This document shows, piece by piece, positions 34,316 to 46,900 of a stretch of 64,000 nt of DNA. The first letter of the stretch is position 1; each line of letters opens with the position of its first letter. The notes below the pieces were generated by a model that was given only the letters and a program-made list of their open reading frames with translations, made no database searches and was not told the origin of the DNA. Origin of the DNA: Shinisaurus crocodilurus (Eukaryota; Chordata; Lepidosauria; Squamata; Shinisauridae); assembly GCA_021292165.1 (NCBI GenBank), contig CM037878.1:15062471-15126470 (forward strand), given 5' to 3'. A program made the position numbers and the translations under genes.

Positions 34316-37300
34316 CACAGGGAGCACAAGGGGAGTCATCTCCGTGCATCCTGTTTCCCAATTCTGATGAGAACATTTATTTATTTATTAAATTTATGCA
34401 TCACTTCCCATCGCAAAAGCCGTCTCAAAGTGACTTACACAATGAAAGAATACAAATTATCCATAATCAATATAACAAAGAAGACAAAATCAAAATAACA
34501 CAATAATGCTATTTATTGTGTTTATTTTATAGACACAATAAAAGCATAATCTAAAAGAACAGGTTGCTTACCTGTACCTGTGGTTCTTCAAGTGGTCATC
34601 TGTGAACTCACACATATGGGGGTCATGTGCCTGTGCAGAACAGTCATTCAGAACATTCTAGACCTGAACATAGTTTAGGCGGGAGCCCCGCTCACCTCCT
34701 CTGCACGTGGCTCCTGCCTGCCTGCCTCTCAGTTCAGAGTCCACTGCAGTGGAGGAATACAAGAAAGCGAGGTATCGAAGTGGGGAGGACGGTGGGTTAT
34801 TTATTTATTTATTACATTTGTGAATCGCCCATCTGGCCAGTCACCCAGCCACCCAGGTTGTATAAGTTCAGAGATGTCCACCTGAAGAACCACAGTTACA
34901 GGTAAGCAACCTGTCCTTCTTTGTACTCTCTTGTGAGTTGCACCTGTGAGTGACTGACAAAGCAATAGACTTCCCAGAGGAGGGAGGTATCACACCAAAA
35001 GTGTAGTGAGGACTGAGGAGCGCTCTGTCAAAAGCTGCACCTGCCCAAGCCCTGATTATCCAGGCAGTAATGCTGGATAAAGGAAGACGGCTGAGCCCAG
35101 GCAGAATGCCCCTGAGGAAAGCAGGAGAGGATGCTGCGGCCTGCGTTGAATGGCTACGTATGTGTACATGAGTCAGGAGCCGTGTGAGTTGGTAGGCAAA
35201 GCATATAGTTGACACAACCCATTTGGCAAAGCACTGTGAAGACACAGGGCGTCCCTTCTTAGGGCCAGAGTGAAAAATGAATAGGCGAGGGGACGCTCTG
35301 CCTCTGAACGATGATGTTCTGTATAAATAAAATGATAGGGCTCTCCTAATGTCTAAGGCAGGGCTCTCCAACCTTGGGTCCCCAGATATTGCTGGCCTAC
35401 AGCTCCCAGCATACCCAGCCAGCATGGCTAATGGCAAGGGATTCTGGGAGCTGTATGTTGTGATATGTATCACTTCACCAGCTGTAGCACACTGTTTACA
35501 CATGGAAAGAACAGAATGGCTGTAAACAAGTTTGTTATGTCTTTCTGGGTTCTCGTGTTTTTCGCATGGGAAGCCTAGACCGTGGGAGCATTATGAGCTA
35601 GTCACATGGTTTGTATGTTCTGATGACGTGCTAACTTGGTGTTTCTGTCTGAAGCCATCTTAGAGAGAGGCAGAACTGCTTTCTCTCTTCTTCTTTGTTC
35701 TTCTTGCTGGGCTTTTGTTACTGCAACAATGTAACGCCTTTGCTGAGGTGGAGTGAAGCTCAACTTATTCCACTGGATGTAATACTTGCTATGCATTTAT
35801 ACTCTGCACATGGACTGTAACTAGGAAATGTATACTCTGTAGAACTTTACTTGCTAAGTGAATAAACAGGTAGAATTAGACCTGTGGTGTTACAGAGTGT
35901 TTCCTGACTCCATGGATTAATCTGCAAACGGGGAAGCTGGAAGCAAGTTGGATTACAGGCAGGCTGGGCTGGCATCTTCACAACACGCTGCACGCTGCGA
36001 AAAGGAGGGAGAGAGATCTGGAAGATCTGTGTGTGGAATAACAGGCCTCTGCTAGCACACAGAAAGGATTTTAAATCTCCCATGCGCACACGCACTCTGC
36101 TGCTCACGCACTCACGCACCAACACTATAGTCCAAAAACATCTGGGGACCCAAGGTTGGAGAGCCCTGGCCTGTCCTAGGGAGTCACCGGTTAATATGAC
36201 AAGGGTTTAGGTTTGAGTTCAAGTTATACTGTTCAAGTTACTTTGAATCCATTATAACCCAAATTAAAAGTGGCTGCTAACCATTTTTCTGCTTGAACCT
36301 CAGGTTGTGGCTGGAATGAAATATAAAATAGACTTCACTATTATGAAGACAAATTGTTCCAAGGCGGAGTTCCCGAAATTGACTGAAAGTTGTACTGCTA
36401 CAGAGGAGAGTGTAAGTTATTGGCAGTGCTTCCCAGATGAGTATTTTATTTTCAAGAGCCAAAATAAACTTTAAATTTTGGAGGGAGAAATGTTGCAATT
36501 CCATAGGAATATTTGCATCATTACTTTTTGAGAAATACATTCTTGATCTATGGGCTTTTAAGCTTTGGTTCCCCCCCACCCCCATTAATGTGTTACTGAG
36601 AATTTCACTAAATCAAAACAAAAACAAACCCCCATAAAATAAATAAATAAATAAATCATTACAGTTTTCTTACATGACATCTGAATGGATCAATTGCAAT
36701 AGAGCCAGTGTGGCGTAGTGGTTAGAGTGTTAGACTGGTACTCGGGAGATCCGGGTTCTAGTCCCCGCTCGGCCATGAAACTCACTGGGTGACTTTGGGC
36801 CAGTCACTGACTCTCAGCCTAACCTACCTCACAGGGTTGTTGTGAGGATAAAATGGAGAGGAGGAGGATTATGTAAGCCACCTTGGATTCCTTGCAGGAA
36901 AAAAGGCGGGGTATATAAATATAATCAAATATAATCAATCAATAGATACATATGAAATGTATACCCCTATATATTTTATAGAGAGCAAGATATACTACTA
37001 TCCAGAAGCATAGTTATGCATAGGCTTCAACTAAGGCAGACCAAAAAGCTTTGATTGAAAGTGTTTTTTTTTACAGTGCAGTCCTATGCATGTCTACTAT
37101 TCAGTAAGGTCTATTGATTTCAGTAGGGCTTACTCCCAGGTAAGTGTGCATGGGATTGTAGCCTTAGTCTTCTGGTTAAATCCCAGTATTATCTCCTCAG
37201 TAATATTGCTAGTAACTCAGTTAACATTTGTTGCCTTAATTTGTGTTTCCTGCCTTAACTTTTTGAATTCATTTCTTCAAGTTTTCAAGACAGAGCTCCA

Positions 37301-40300
37301 GTTATAATAATTATATGCCACGTTTTGTTCTGTATGGTGATCTTTGATTAGAGGTGCGCCTGTTTTTGTTTTGGCAACAGCAACAGTTGAACTGCAATGC
37401 TTCGATTTATGTGAATGTGAATGAATGTTTATTGCTAAAAGCTACAAGCCGTCACAATCTCAATATGATAGAACAAAACATAAACAAATAAATACAAGTG
37501 AAAGGGAAAACATTAATCAGAATCCTGAGATCCTGTGATATGATTAAATGAGTGAAATACAAACAATTAAAAATAGAATATTAATGATAAATTCAGAATC
37601 AAACACTGGTGGTGTATATGTAATACTCAACTATACAAATACAAAAATATAAAATCACAATCCTGTCAATTAAAACTCCCAGGGTCATATGTCTTCATCA
37701 TCCCCATTTGATGCCTCGCTCTTAGCTTATATGCAGCCAGAGCAAATTTTGCCACCATAGTAGTGATGTATGCATTGCTGCCAGCCAGTAAGATACAAAT
37801 CAGCTCAAGAGGAGGTCGATTGGGAGAGGAGTATAAAATATAACTGAGGAACTTTTGTCTAGGGGATCTATACAGAGGACATTCCAAGAGATAATGTTGA
37901 ATGTCCTCCACCACCTGTTTTCAAGACAGAGCTCCAGTTATAATAATTATATGCCACGTTTTGTTCTGTATGGTGATCTTTGATTAGAGGTGCGCCTGTT
38001 TTTGTTTTGGCAACAGCAACAGTTGAACTGCAAAGCTGCTTCGATTTATGTGAAAGCCTGGGAATCAGTAATCTTGCCTACAGTGAAATGCAGGGAGGAA
38101 CAACCTAAAGAGGTACGGTATGAAGATGCAAGCAAAATGTAATTGGAGAAGGATTGGTAATAATTAATTGGCAAATGATCAGTCCACTTCCCAAGGAGCT
38201 AGTAATCAAACTCATTCACCTATCCAATTCTAACCAGTTATTAAGATAAACGGAAGAATTTAGAGTATCTATTTATTTATAATACTTCTATAATGCTTAA
38301 TATAATAAATATCCTAAGCGATTCACACTATAAAATGCATGTATAACACAATATAAAATTATTAATGATTTTATGAAGTAGTATATGACGGAGAAGGAGG
38401 TCCTGGTAGAAAAGAAGCTCAGAGATATGGACTATTGTGTCATCAGATGGCTCCTGTAAGGATACTTCTAGGTGGAGAGCTCCTAGCACTTCCAGCCAGA
38501 AGGCATTGTGCAGCAATTCCATCTTTTTCCCTTAAGATTTTCTGCGGTAAGAAAAAAAGTCAGAAGTAGTAGTGGGAAAACACAGAGTTATGAGTGGAAG
38601 ACAACCATGTTGTCTGGATTGCCTGTAAAATTCCATTCAACGAGGCAGGCAGCGGCACAATAAAAGTCTCACAGCATCCTAATCCTAAGAGCTTTGTCTA
38701 CATTATGAATTTAGCACAGGCCAGTGTTAATTTAATCAGCAGCTATTCTGCCGCATCTATGCTAAAAAAACAACCACCCGGAAATCTCTGTAGGTGCCAC
38801 TGGGAGTTGTGCTTGGTTGGTCAGTTCACCGTCACCATAACCATCCTCATAATTTAGTATTTGTAAATGCACCCAATATGCAGTAGGCACTGTGGAAGAA
38901 TAGAGTGCGGGGCACATATTCCTGACAGCAGGCTCACAATCTGAAAAACAAAAAATTACACAAAAAGTGTAGGAATTGGAGGGAAAGTCAATGTTTTTCT
39001 GGAGAGACAAACATGCCCTGTAAAATGTAACAGCCACAAACATCTGAGGGAGCGAGCACGTATGTGGATTTACCAATCACAAGATTTCCACAGTGTTTTT
39101 TACTACAAAGAATTCCTCCTCAGAGAAAAGACCATTGCATGTAACTAAACTTTTTGAAAAAGAAGAAACAAGTTCATAGTAATGTTATACTGAATAACAT
39201 TTCTCCTGAAGAACTCTTTGTGATCTGAAATGTGTTTAGGCGGATCTTGTGTCTAATAAATCTGTACAGACTCACAGGAGTTTGTGGCTGTTCTGTATAG
39301 TTGTGTTACCTTCTTGCTGCTGACCCAGTAGAACCTGTTAAGGAACAAACATGCGTGGAGATCGATATCCATGCTAACTTCAGACTTGGCTAATGTGGTC
39401 GATATGCTTTGGCCAAGGTGATAAGTGAAAACTCACTAAGAAAGGTAGAGACAAGGCCAGGGAACAGACATTCTGCCATGGAGTTACTGCATGAATTGTA
39501 GCCTGCTTATACTTCAGCAGGTTTTGAAGACGAGACAGTCATACATGGTATATGAGCACTACAAATCATCGCCTTTCTAGGGAGTGTGTGTGACACCTCA
39601 TTTGAGAATGATCCTCTTCTGATAGAAAATACATCCAGAGGTTCTCAAGGCCCCACTGAACACAAACACACACTGTCATGGTTCCGCTACTGCAGGGACC
39701 CCTTTGACCTGCCTTTGGAAGATCTCTGCCTCTTCTCAAAGCTTCTCCCGTTCCAGGAGATCAAATCCTTTGCCTGTTTCCAGTAGCATGGGAATAGGCT
39801 TTAGACGTGGTGAATAAGTCACTCCAAACTCTCAGGGTACACAACAACACTTATATTATATAGGGTATTTACATAATAGAGCAGGTTATAATTCAAAAGC
39901 AAGTATGATAAAATTAAACAACAAACAAATACAAGGTTCTCTAGTTAACTTCAGACTACCTCTCCTCTGCAGTCAGTCTCCCTCTCTCTCTCTAGCGACC
40001 ACACCCACCATATATAGCCTTCCCAGGATTGGAAGGTTAAAACCATGTGACCTTGAACAGGAGAACTAATTCTTAACTTCTATGGGTGAACTAAAACTCA
40101 AAACGCCCCCTCCCATCCTGAAATGTTGGGCCTTCAGGCTTCAACTAATTTAGGGAAGGGTTTGGGCCTACAGGCTTCAACAAACTTAAGCCTGTGTAGG
40201 CCTCAATCCTTCACACACACACCCACACACACACACACCCAAGCCTCTAAACGCAACATGCTGGTGTTACAACTGCAGATTTGGGCAATTCCTTCCAAGT

Positions 40301-40946
40301 AATCCCATCTTTATTTTAGTAGAGAGGTAGAAATCTGGAGTGTTTCCAGACAAGGCCCTTAATATGCAATCACCTTGCCTCATTCATGGAATTTTACGGG
40401 GTGTGTGTGTGTGTGTGTGTGTGTGTGTCCAAACTTCGTGGTCATCCTCCCACCTTTTTGCACTGCTTCTTCCGTCTTTTTTCTTACTGCAGCAAATCTA
40501 TTAAGACAGAAAAGGCGGAATAGCTGCCCAAGGCCTTCTGATACGTCAGGTATTGTGGGTCCACAAGGGCAGGGGCCCCCCAGAGCCCTAGTCTGTGTCT
40601 CCTGCCCCCATCAAACTCCTTGCACTGTCCCCAGACCAATGAAATCAGTTTCCCCCCCTACACACACAGTTTCCACCTCCTTTTCTGTACCCACAGTGAC
40701 ATATGCAGTGTTGAGTGGGCCCTTGTTAAGCAGGCCAACTGTCCTCTAGGGCAGTGTTCTCCAACCTTGGGTCCCCAGATGTTTGTGGCCTACAACTCCC
40801 AGCTACGCTGGCTGGGGCATGCTGGGAGTTGTAGGCCACAAACATCTGGGGACCCAAGGTTGGAGAACACTGCTCTAGGGACCCTCTGTATAGCACCACC
40901 ACCCTGTTTTCCCCCCAGGATGCTCTTCCCCCACCTCATGCAGCAC

Positions 40947-40986
<40 letters not shown>

Positions 40987-43900
40987 CCTCCCCCAGTCCT
41001 TGCCCCCCCCCCACTAACTCTCCTCTCCCCTCTTACCAGGCAGCTTTTTCAACTTTTAAAAACATGGGGTGCGCTGCAGAGCAAAGTTGCAGTTGTGCCC
41101 AGCATGTTTATTTCCACAGCATGCCACATGGCTATTTAGAGGCCACCTAGGGAAATAAAGATGCTGGGTTGAACGCCAGCTTCGTTTGCAGTGTGCTTGA
41201 TCTGCTCTAAAAGTTGAGGGGAGGGGGGGAATAAAAGGTGCCTCTGCCTAGAGTGAAGTGAGGGGGAAGAAGTGAAAACAGGGCCAGGAGGAGCCAGCAG
41301 AGTGCTGCTGGTGGTGGTGGTGGTGGGAACAGAGCGCTGCAGGGAGAGGGAGGGGGAAGCATGCACGATGCAGGGGAGAAAGACTACATTTGGGGGCTCC
41401 CCCAATAGCTGGGCCAAAAAGGCTATATCTTCAGATGGAACATTTAGAAAGGTGAAGCTTGAGATGCAAAGACTGACAGGAAGTATTTGTTTCTGTGTTC
41501 CGGACTTAATGGTCACTTCATCTGTTCTTTTTCATTTCTTCCCTTTTGTCCCCCCTCCAGCCTAAAGGTACCTATACAGCTAACGCCTATGTGGAGCTTA
41601 CAAACAAGTTTGTGCATGCCATACAGAAGTGCAGACTTCATGGTTTCTGACTGCTGCTTCCATGCTTCATTAAACTCTGGGAGTTTCACACATCCCCTTT
41701 TTACGTATTCAGCTCTGAGGGCCCCTCTGCTTTGGTGCGTCTTTATCATTCCTAGTAGCTTAGAAAGCCTTATGAGGGACTAGGCTTTGTAAACCACCCA
41801 GGGAGCCTTTTGGCTGATGGGCGGTAAATAAACATATTAAATAAATAATAATAATAAATAAAATAGGCAAGTTCATAGAAGAGGGGTCTAAGTTTTCCTA
41901 TGACAAAACAGACATTGGGGATGAAAAAATAGCCCCCGGATTAGCTACTGCTTTACATTTTACCTGTGGTAGGACAGAATAAAAAAATTACAGTACTGTA
42001 GACACTGCACACAAACAAATCAGTGCTCATATAGTGACATCAGAAAACAATCTGGCATGACCTCCACAGAAACAGCAGTCTCCGAATTGCTGTAAAACAA
42101 GTTTTTGCAAACATAGCGTTCAATACAAGCAAAGGCTGTTGTGGGAGTTCGGAGGGAAGAAGGAAGTTTCATAGATTTCATAGATCATAGAGTTGGAAGG
42201 AGCCTACAATGCTATCGAGTCCAACCCCCTGCTCAATGCAGGAAACTAGAGGAGCGGTCTCCCATCCAAGTAATAACCAGGCCTGACCCTGTAGTAATGG
42301 GTGGCTTCAATTACTCTCACATTGACTGGATAAATGCATGTTACAGTCATGACAGAGGTTACATTTCTCGATAGCTTAGATGACTGTGCCCTAGAACAGT
42401 TGGTTATGGAACTGACCAGAGGAGAAGTGACCTTGGACTTAATTCGAAGTGGTACTGTCCAGGACACAATAAGAGATATGAGTGTTGTTGAACCAACTGG
42501 AAACTGACCACAGTACTATCTAATTTGATTTACATTTAATTAGAGAATTGCCAAGAAGGTCCAACACAGTTACATTTTACTTCGAAAGAAGAAATTTCTA
42601 TAAAATAAGGGAAGAGGTAAAGAGGAAGATGAAGGGGGATTCAAGATGGTTAACTCTCTTCAAAATGTTTGGCGGTTACTCAGAACCATGCCCAGCATGG
42701 AAATAAACATGCTGGGCACAACTGCAACTTTGCTCTGCAACGCACCCCATGTTTTCTAAAAGTTGAAAAAGCTGCCTGGTAAGCGGGGAGGGGAGAGTTA
42801 GTGGGGGGCAAGGACTGGGGGAGGGGAGAGAGACAGACAGACAGAAAGAAACAGTGCTGCATGAGGTGGGGGAAGAGCATCCTGGGGGGGAAATGGGTGT
42901 GTGTGCTATACAGAGGGTCCCTAGAGCAGTGTTCTCCAACCTTGGGTCCCCAGATGTTTGTGGCCTACAACTCCCAGCATGAATGTATGAAACTCAGCTA
43001 GAATGTATGCTGCAGATCAGGAAAGGCAGCACAAAGTCCAGAAGGTTATCAGCATGGTTAATGAGCAGTAGGGGGAAAATGGCTTGCTTCAGAAAATTGA
43101 AGTCTTGCCCAAATGAGGAGAACAAGAAGGAGCACAAACTTGCAGAAGGAAACACCAGCAGACAATAAGGGATGCAAAAAAGTATTTTGAGGAACATATT
43201 GCTAATAATATCAAGGACGACAATAAATAATATTTTAAATACATCAGAAGCAGAAAGCTGGCTAGGAAGGCAGTTGGACAGTTGAATGACAACAGAGTTA
43301 AAGGAGTACTAGAGGAGGATAAGGAGATTGCAGAGAAGCTGAACGAATTCTTTTCATCTGTCTTCCCTGCAAAAGATGTAGGGCAGATAAGATCAGCTTC
43401 TCTACAAGAGGACAGGAGAGTTGCCAATATAATGCCAGTTTTTAAAAGGCGATCCAGGAAATTACAGGCCAGTTAGCTTAACATCTGTTCTGGGTAAATT
43501 GGTGGAAAAGATTATTAAAAATAAAATTAACTACCATATAGAAGGACATGCTCTACTGAAAAAGAATGGCTTCCTCAAAGGTATGTCCTATCTCACTAAC
43601 CTTTTAGATTTCTTTGGGAAGATTCAGGACAGATAAATGGAAGTACTTCTTCATGCAGTCGCAAGACTTCAGCAGTTCTTGGTGAAGGGAGGGAGAGAGG
43701 GAGAAAGGAGGAAAAGGCCAGGAATGTACAAGCCAAGCCTTTCCTAGAGCAACTCCGCTATGAGGAAAGGTTACAATGTCTGGGACTCTTCAGCTTAGAA
43801 AAAGGGCAATTAATGGAAGCCATGATAGAGGTGTACGAAATATGCTCTCATAATACTAGAACCTGAGGTCATCCTAACAGGCTGATTGATGGGAGATTCA

Positions 43901-46900
43901 GGACAGATGAGGTGCTTCTTCACACAGTGCATAATTAAACTATGGAATTCACTACCACACGATGTAGTGATGGCTACCATCTTGGATGGCTTTAAAAGCC
44001 GTTTAGACAAATTCATGGAAGATAAGGCTTCTAGTCATGATGGCTATATATTACACCCACTGTCAGAAGCAGTATTCCTCTGTAGACCAGTTGCTGGGGA
44101 ACATGTGTGGGAGGGTGCTATTGTACTCATATCACACTTGTGGTTTACCACTGTGTGAACAGAACACTGGACTAGATAGGACTTCCTTCGGTCTGATCCA
44201 AGATGGTTCTTCCTATGTCCTTAGGGTGAATCAAATAATGAAATAACATGTGAAGTCAGGCACGCTGTAAATCATCCTTTGATTTTGATAACATCTAGTA
44301 TTTTCGGGCTTTTTATTTTACAGCTCACGGTCATGTGTGTGCTGGTTGCAGAATGAACATTGCAACTGACAGTCCAGAACTGCAGAAACCTCTGGCAGCT
44401 GCTCTGGAAAAGTATAACTCAAAAAGCCGTGATGACTACTATTATAAAGTTGTAGAGATAAGAAGTGCTACAAGCCAGGTATGAACTCTGCTGCTACATT
44501 TATATTTCACTTTAGTTCAGAAAATCAGGTTTAAATTGGAATGACCTGTTCAATTTGAATTTGAATTCTTTTCAGTCCATTTGCCTAACAGAGGTGATGC
44601 CAGAGAGCCAGTAATTGTCATATAAGACACACACTAGTGTTGTCTAACCATTCCATGCAATAGCCTTTGAGTTTCGTGTCTGTGTCTGCACTACATGGAA
44701 GTTTCCATTCCAACCTGAACTGTGCAACTTCCAAAATCCCCCTCCCCTCCTCTGCTACATAGGGTATGGAATCATCCGCACATGTCTCATTTCCTGATTC
44801 TGCTGGAAAACGTTTCTTCATTTATTAAATATATGCATAACTTTCCACCGCAAAAGCAATCTTGAAGTGACTTACACAAAAAAGAATACAAAATATCCAT
44901 AATCGATATAACAAAGAAGATAAAGTCAAAATCAATATGACACAATAATACAAATATAAATAGATATAATAAAAAGATAATCTAAAAGCAATACAATATT
45001 AAAAGTGTTCATCCCAATGCACAAATTAAACAGCCAAATATTCTCCCCACCCCCGCGACCCAAAGTGAACACACAAAAGCAACCCACAACAGTCAGTCAG
45101 GCCATAACTAATGTCTGGGGAAATACATGTATCTTCGCCTGATGCCAAAAAGATGACAGCGTCAGACGAACCTCCTTGGAGAGAGTGTTCCATAAATGCC
45201 CGGTTACCACTGAAAAGGCCTGATCCTAAACTGCTATCACCACCCTAGTTTCTCTCAAAGGGGGCATACAGAGAAAGGCCACTGATGCGGGATAGAGTAG
45301 ATTCATATGGGAGGAGATGGTCCATGAGCTATTGCAGTCCCAAGCTGCGGAGGACTTTATAAATTAAAAACAGCACTTTGAATTTGGCCCAGAAACAAAT
45401 TGACAACCAATGCAGGTGAGCCAGGACCAGACTTATATATTCATAATGCCATGCACCAGACAAAAGCCTGGCGACTGAATTCCAAGCTGCACAACTGTTC
45501 CTTCTGGGGATGTGTGATCCCATCAAGAGCCGTTTGCACTCCCCACATCCAGACAAAGGACCAATCCAGTGGCTCCTCTGTCTTGCCTGGATTGAGCTTT
45601 GTTTTGTTGGCTCTCATCCAGTCCATTACCGAGGCCAGACAGCAGTTCAGCATATCCACCGTGACACCCACTTGGAATGAAAAGTAGAAGTAGTTTGATG
45701 TCATCAGCATATTGATGACAACCTGCCTCAAAACTCTGGATGACCCCACTCAGCAGGTTCATGTAGATGTTAAACAGCATGGGGGATAGAATTAAGCCCC
45801 GCAAAGCCCCACACTGGGGGCCTTATGGGGCTGAATACTACCCCCAACCACCACCCTCTGAGGAAACAACTGTCCAGGCAGGAGCGGAACCACTGCAAAG
45901 CAATGCCCTCAACTTGGAAAGCAGCTCCAGAAGGATACCATGATCAATGGTATCGAATGCTGCTGAGAGATGGAGTAGGTTCATATGATGAAGGACAGGG
46001 ATATGCTCCCCTTGTCTCTCTCCCCACACAGGTCATCATGCAAAGCAACCAAGGTGGTCTCAAAACCAGGCCTGAACCCCGATTAAAATAGATGTAGAAA
46101 ATCAGTGTCATCCAAGAGTGCCTGGATCTGGTCAGTGGCCACCTGTTTAAGAACCTTGCCCAGGAAAGGGTCCTGTGCAACCAGTCTAAAATTATTCACA
46201 TCTTCTGGATCCAGGGAGGACCTATTAAGGTCTTACCACTGCTGCCTCTTTCAAGCGGCCCTATTGTAAGGAGGCATTTATCACCTACCTGGCCCAGCCC
46301 GCTGTCCTTTCCCTGCTAGATTTCACCAGCCATGAAGGACAAGGATCCACCTTGCAATTGGTCGCACGTACCTGTGCAAACGTCTTGTCTGTAACCCTGA
46401 ACTGCACTCATCCAATAAAACTTGACCAGATAGCACTCTGGTCACCTCTTGGGAAGGAGCTGCTAAATAGTGGTCTAAGTTCCAATAAATACAAGGAATT
46501 TTATCCTCAAAAGGCCTAGCAATCTCAGCAGGCAACTGAAGCCTCAACCACCTCCTTTGTGCCAGGGTGTAACACTCTCTAAACCACCCTCCTCACATGC
46601 CTTACCGTAACTTGCGTCGCATGCCATGTTTCCCAGCAGAATCAATTCTACTGGGGAATGTGGGCATGCGGGAAACTCTGCAAAACCGGTTCAGGGAAAG
46701 AGTGCGCACAAGAAGAGTCACCCCAGTACACCTTCTTTCCCAGTAAGATCACTGTAATGTGGGAGGAGGCTAAAACACTACTGTAAAGGTGTATGTACAC
46801 ACACACCCCTGCCCTGTTCCTATGAAAATGGGGCTGAGCTTTGAGTTTTACACTGCTCGAGTTCCTCTGAACCTATTACAGTCCAACCTAAAAGTGGCTC

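Larger units (their letters stand above)
29935..38600 (+). repeat. Tandem segmental duplication, block 1
   Basis: Aligns with 41425-49550 in exons and in intron flanks: the leader GGTGAAGCTTGAGATG before the first exon, about 200 bp after the domain 3 first exon, and about 450 bp after the domain 3 third exon. Each block contains one domain-2-type third exon and the three exons of one domain 3. Differences are mostly later insertions. Confidence 0.9.
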
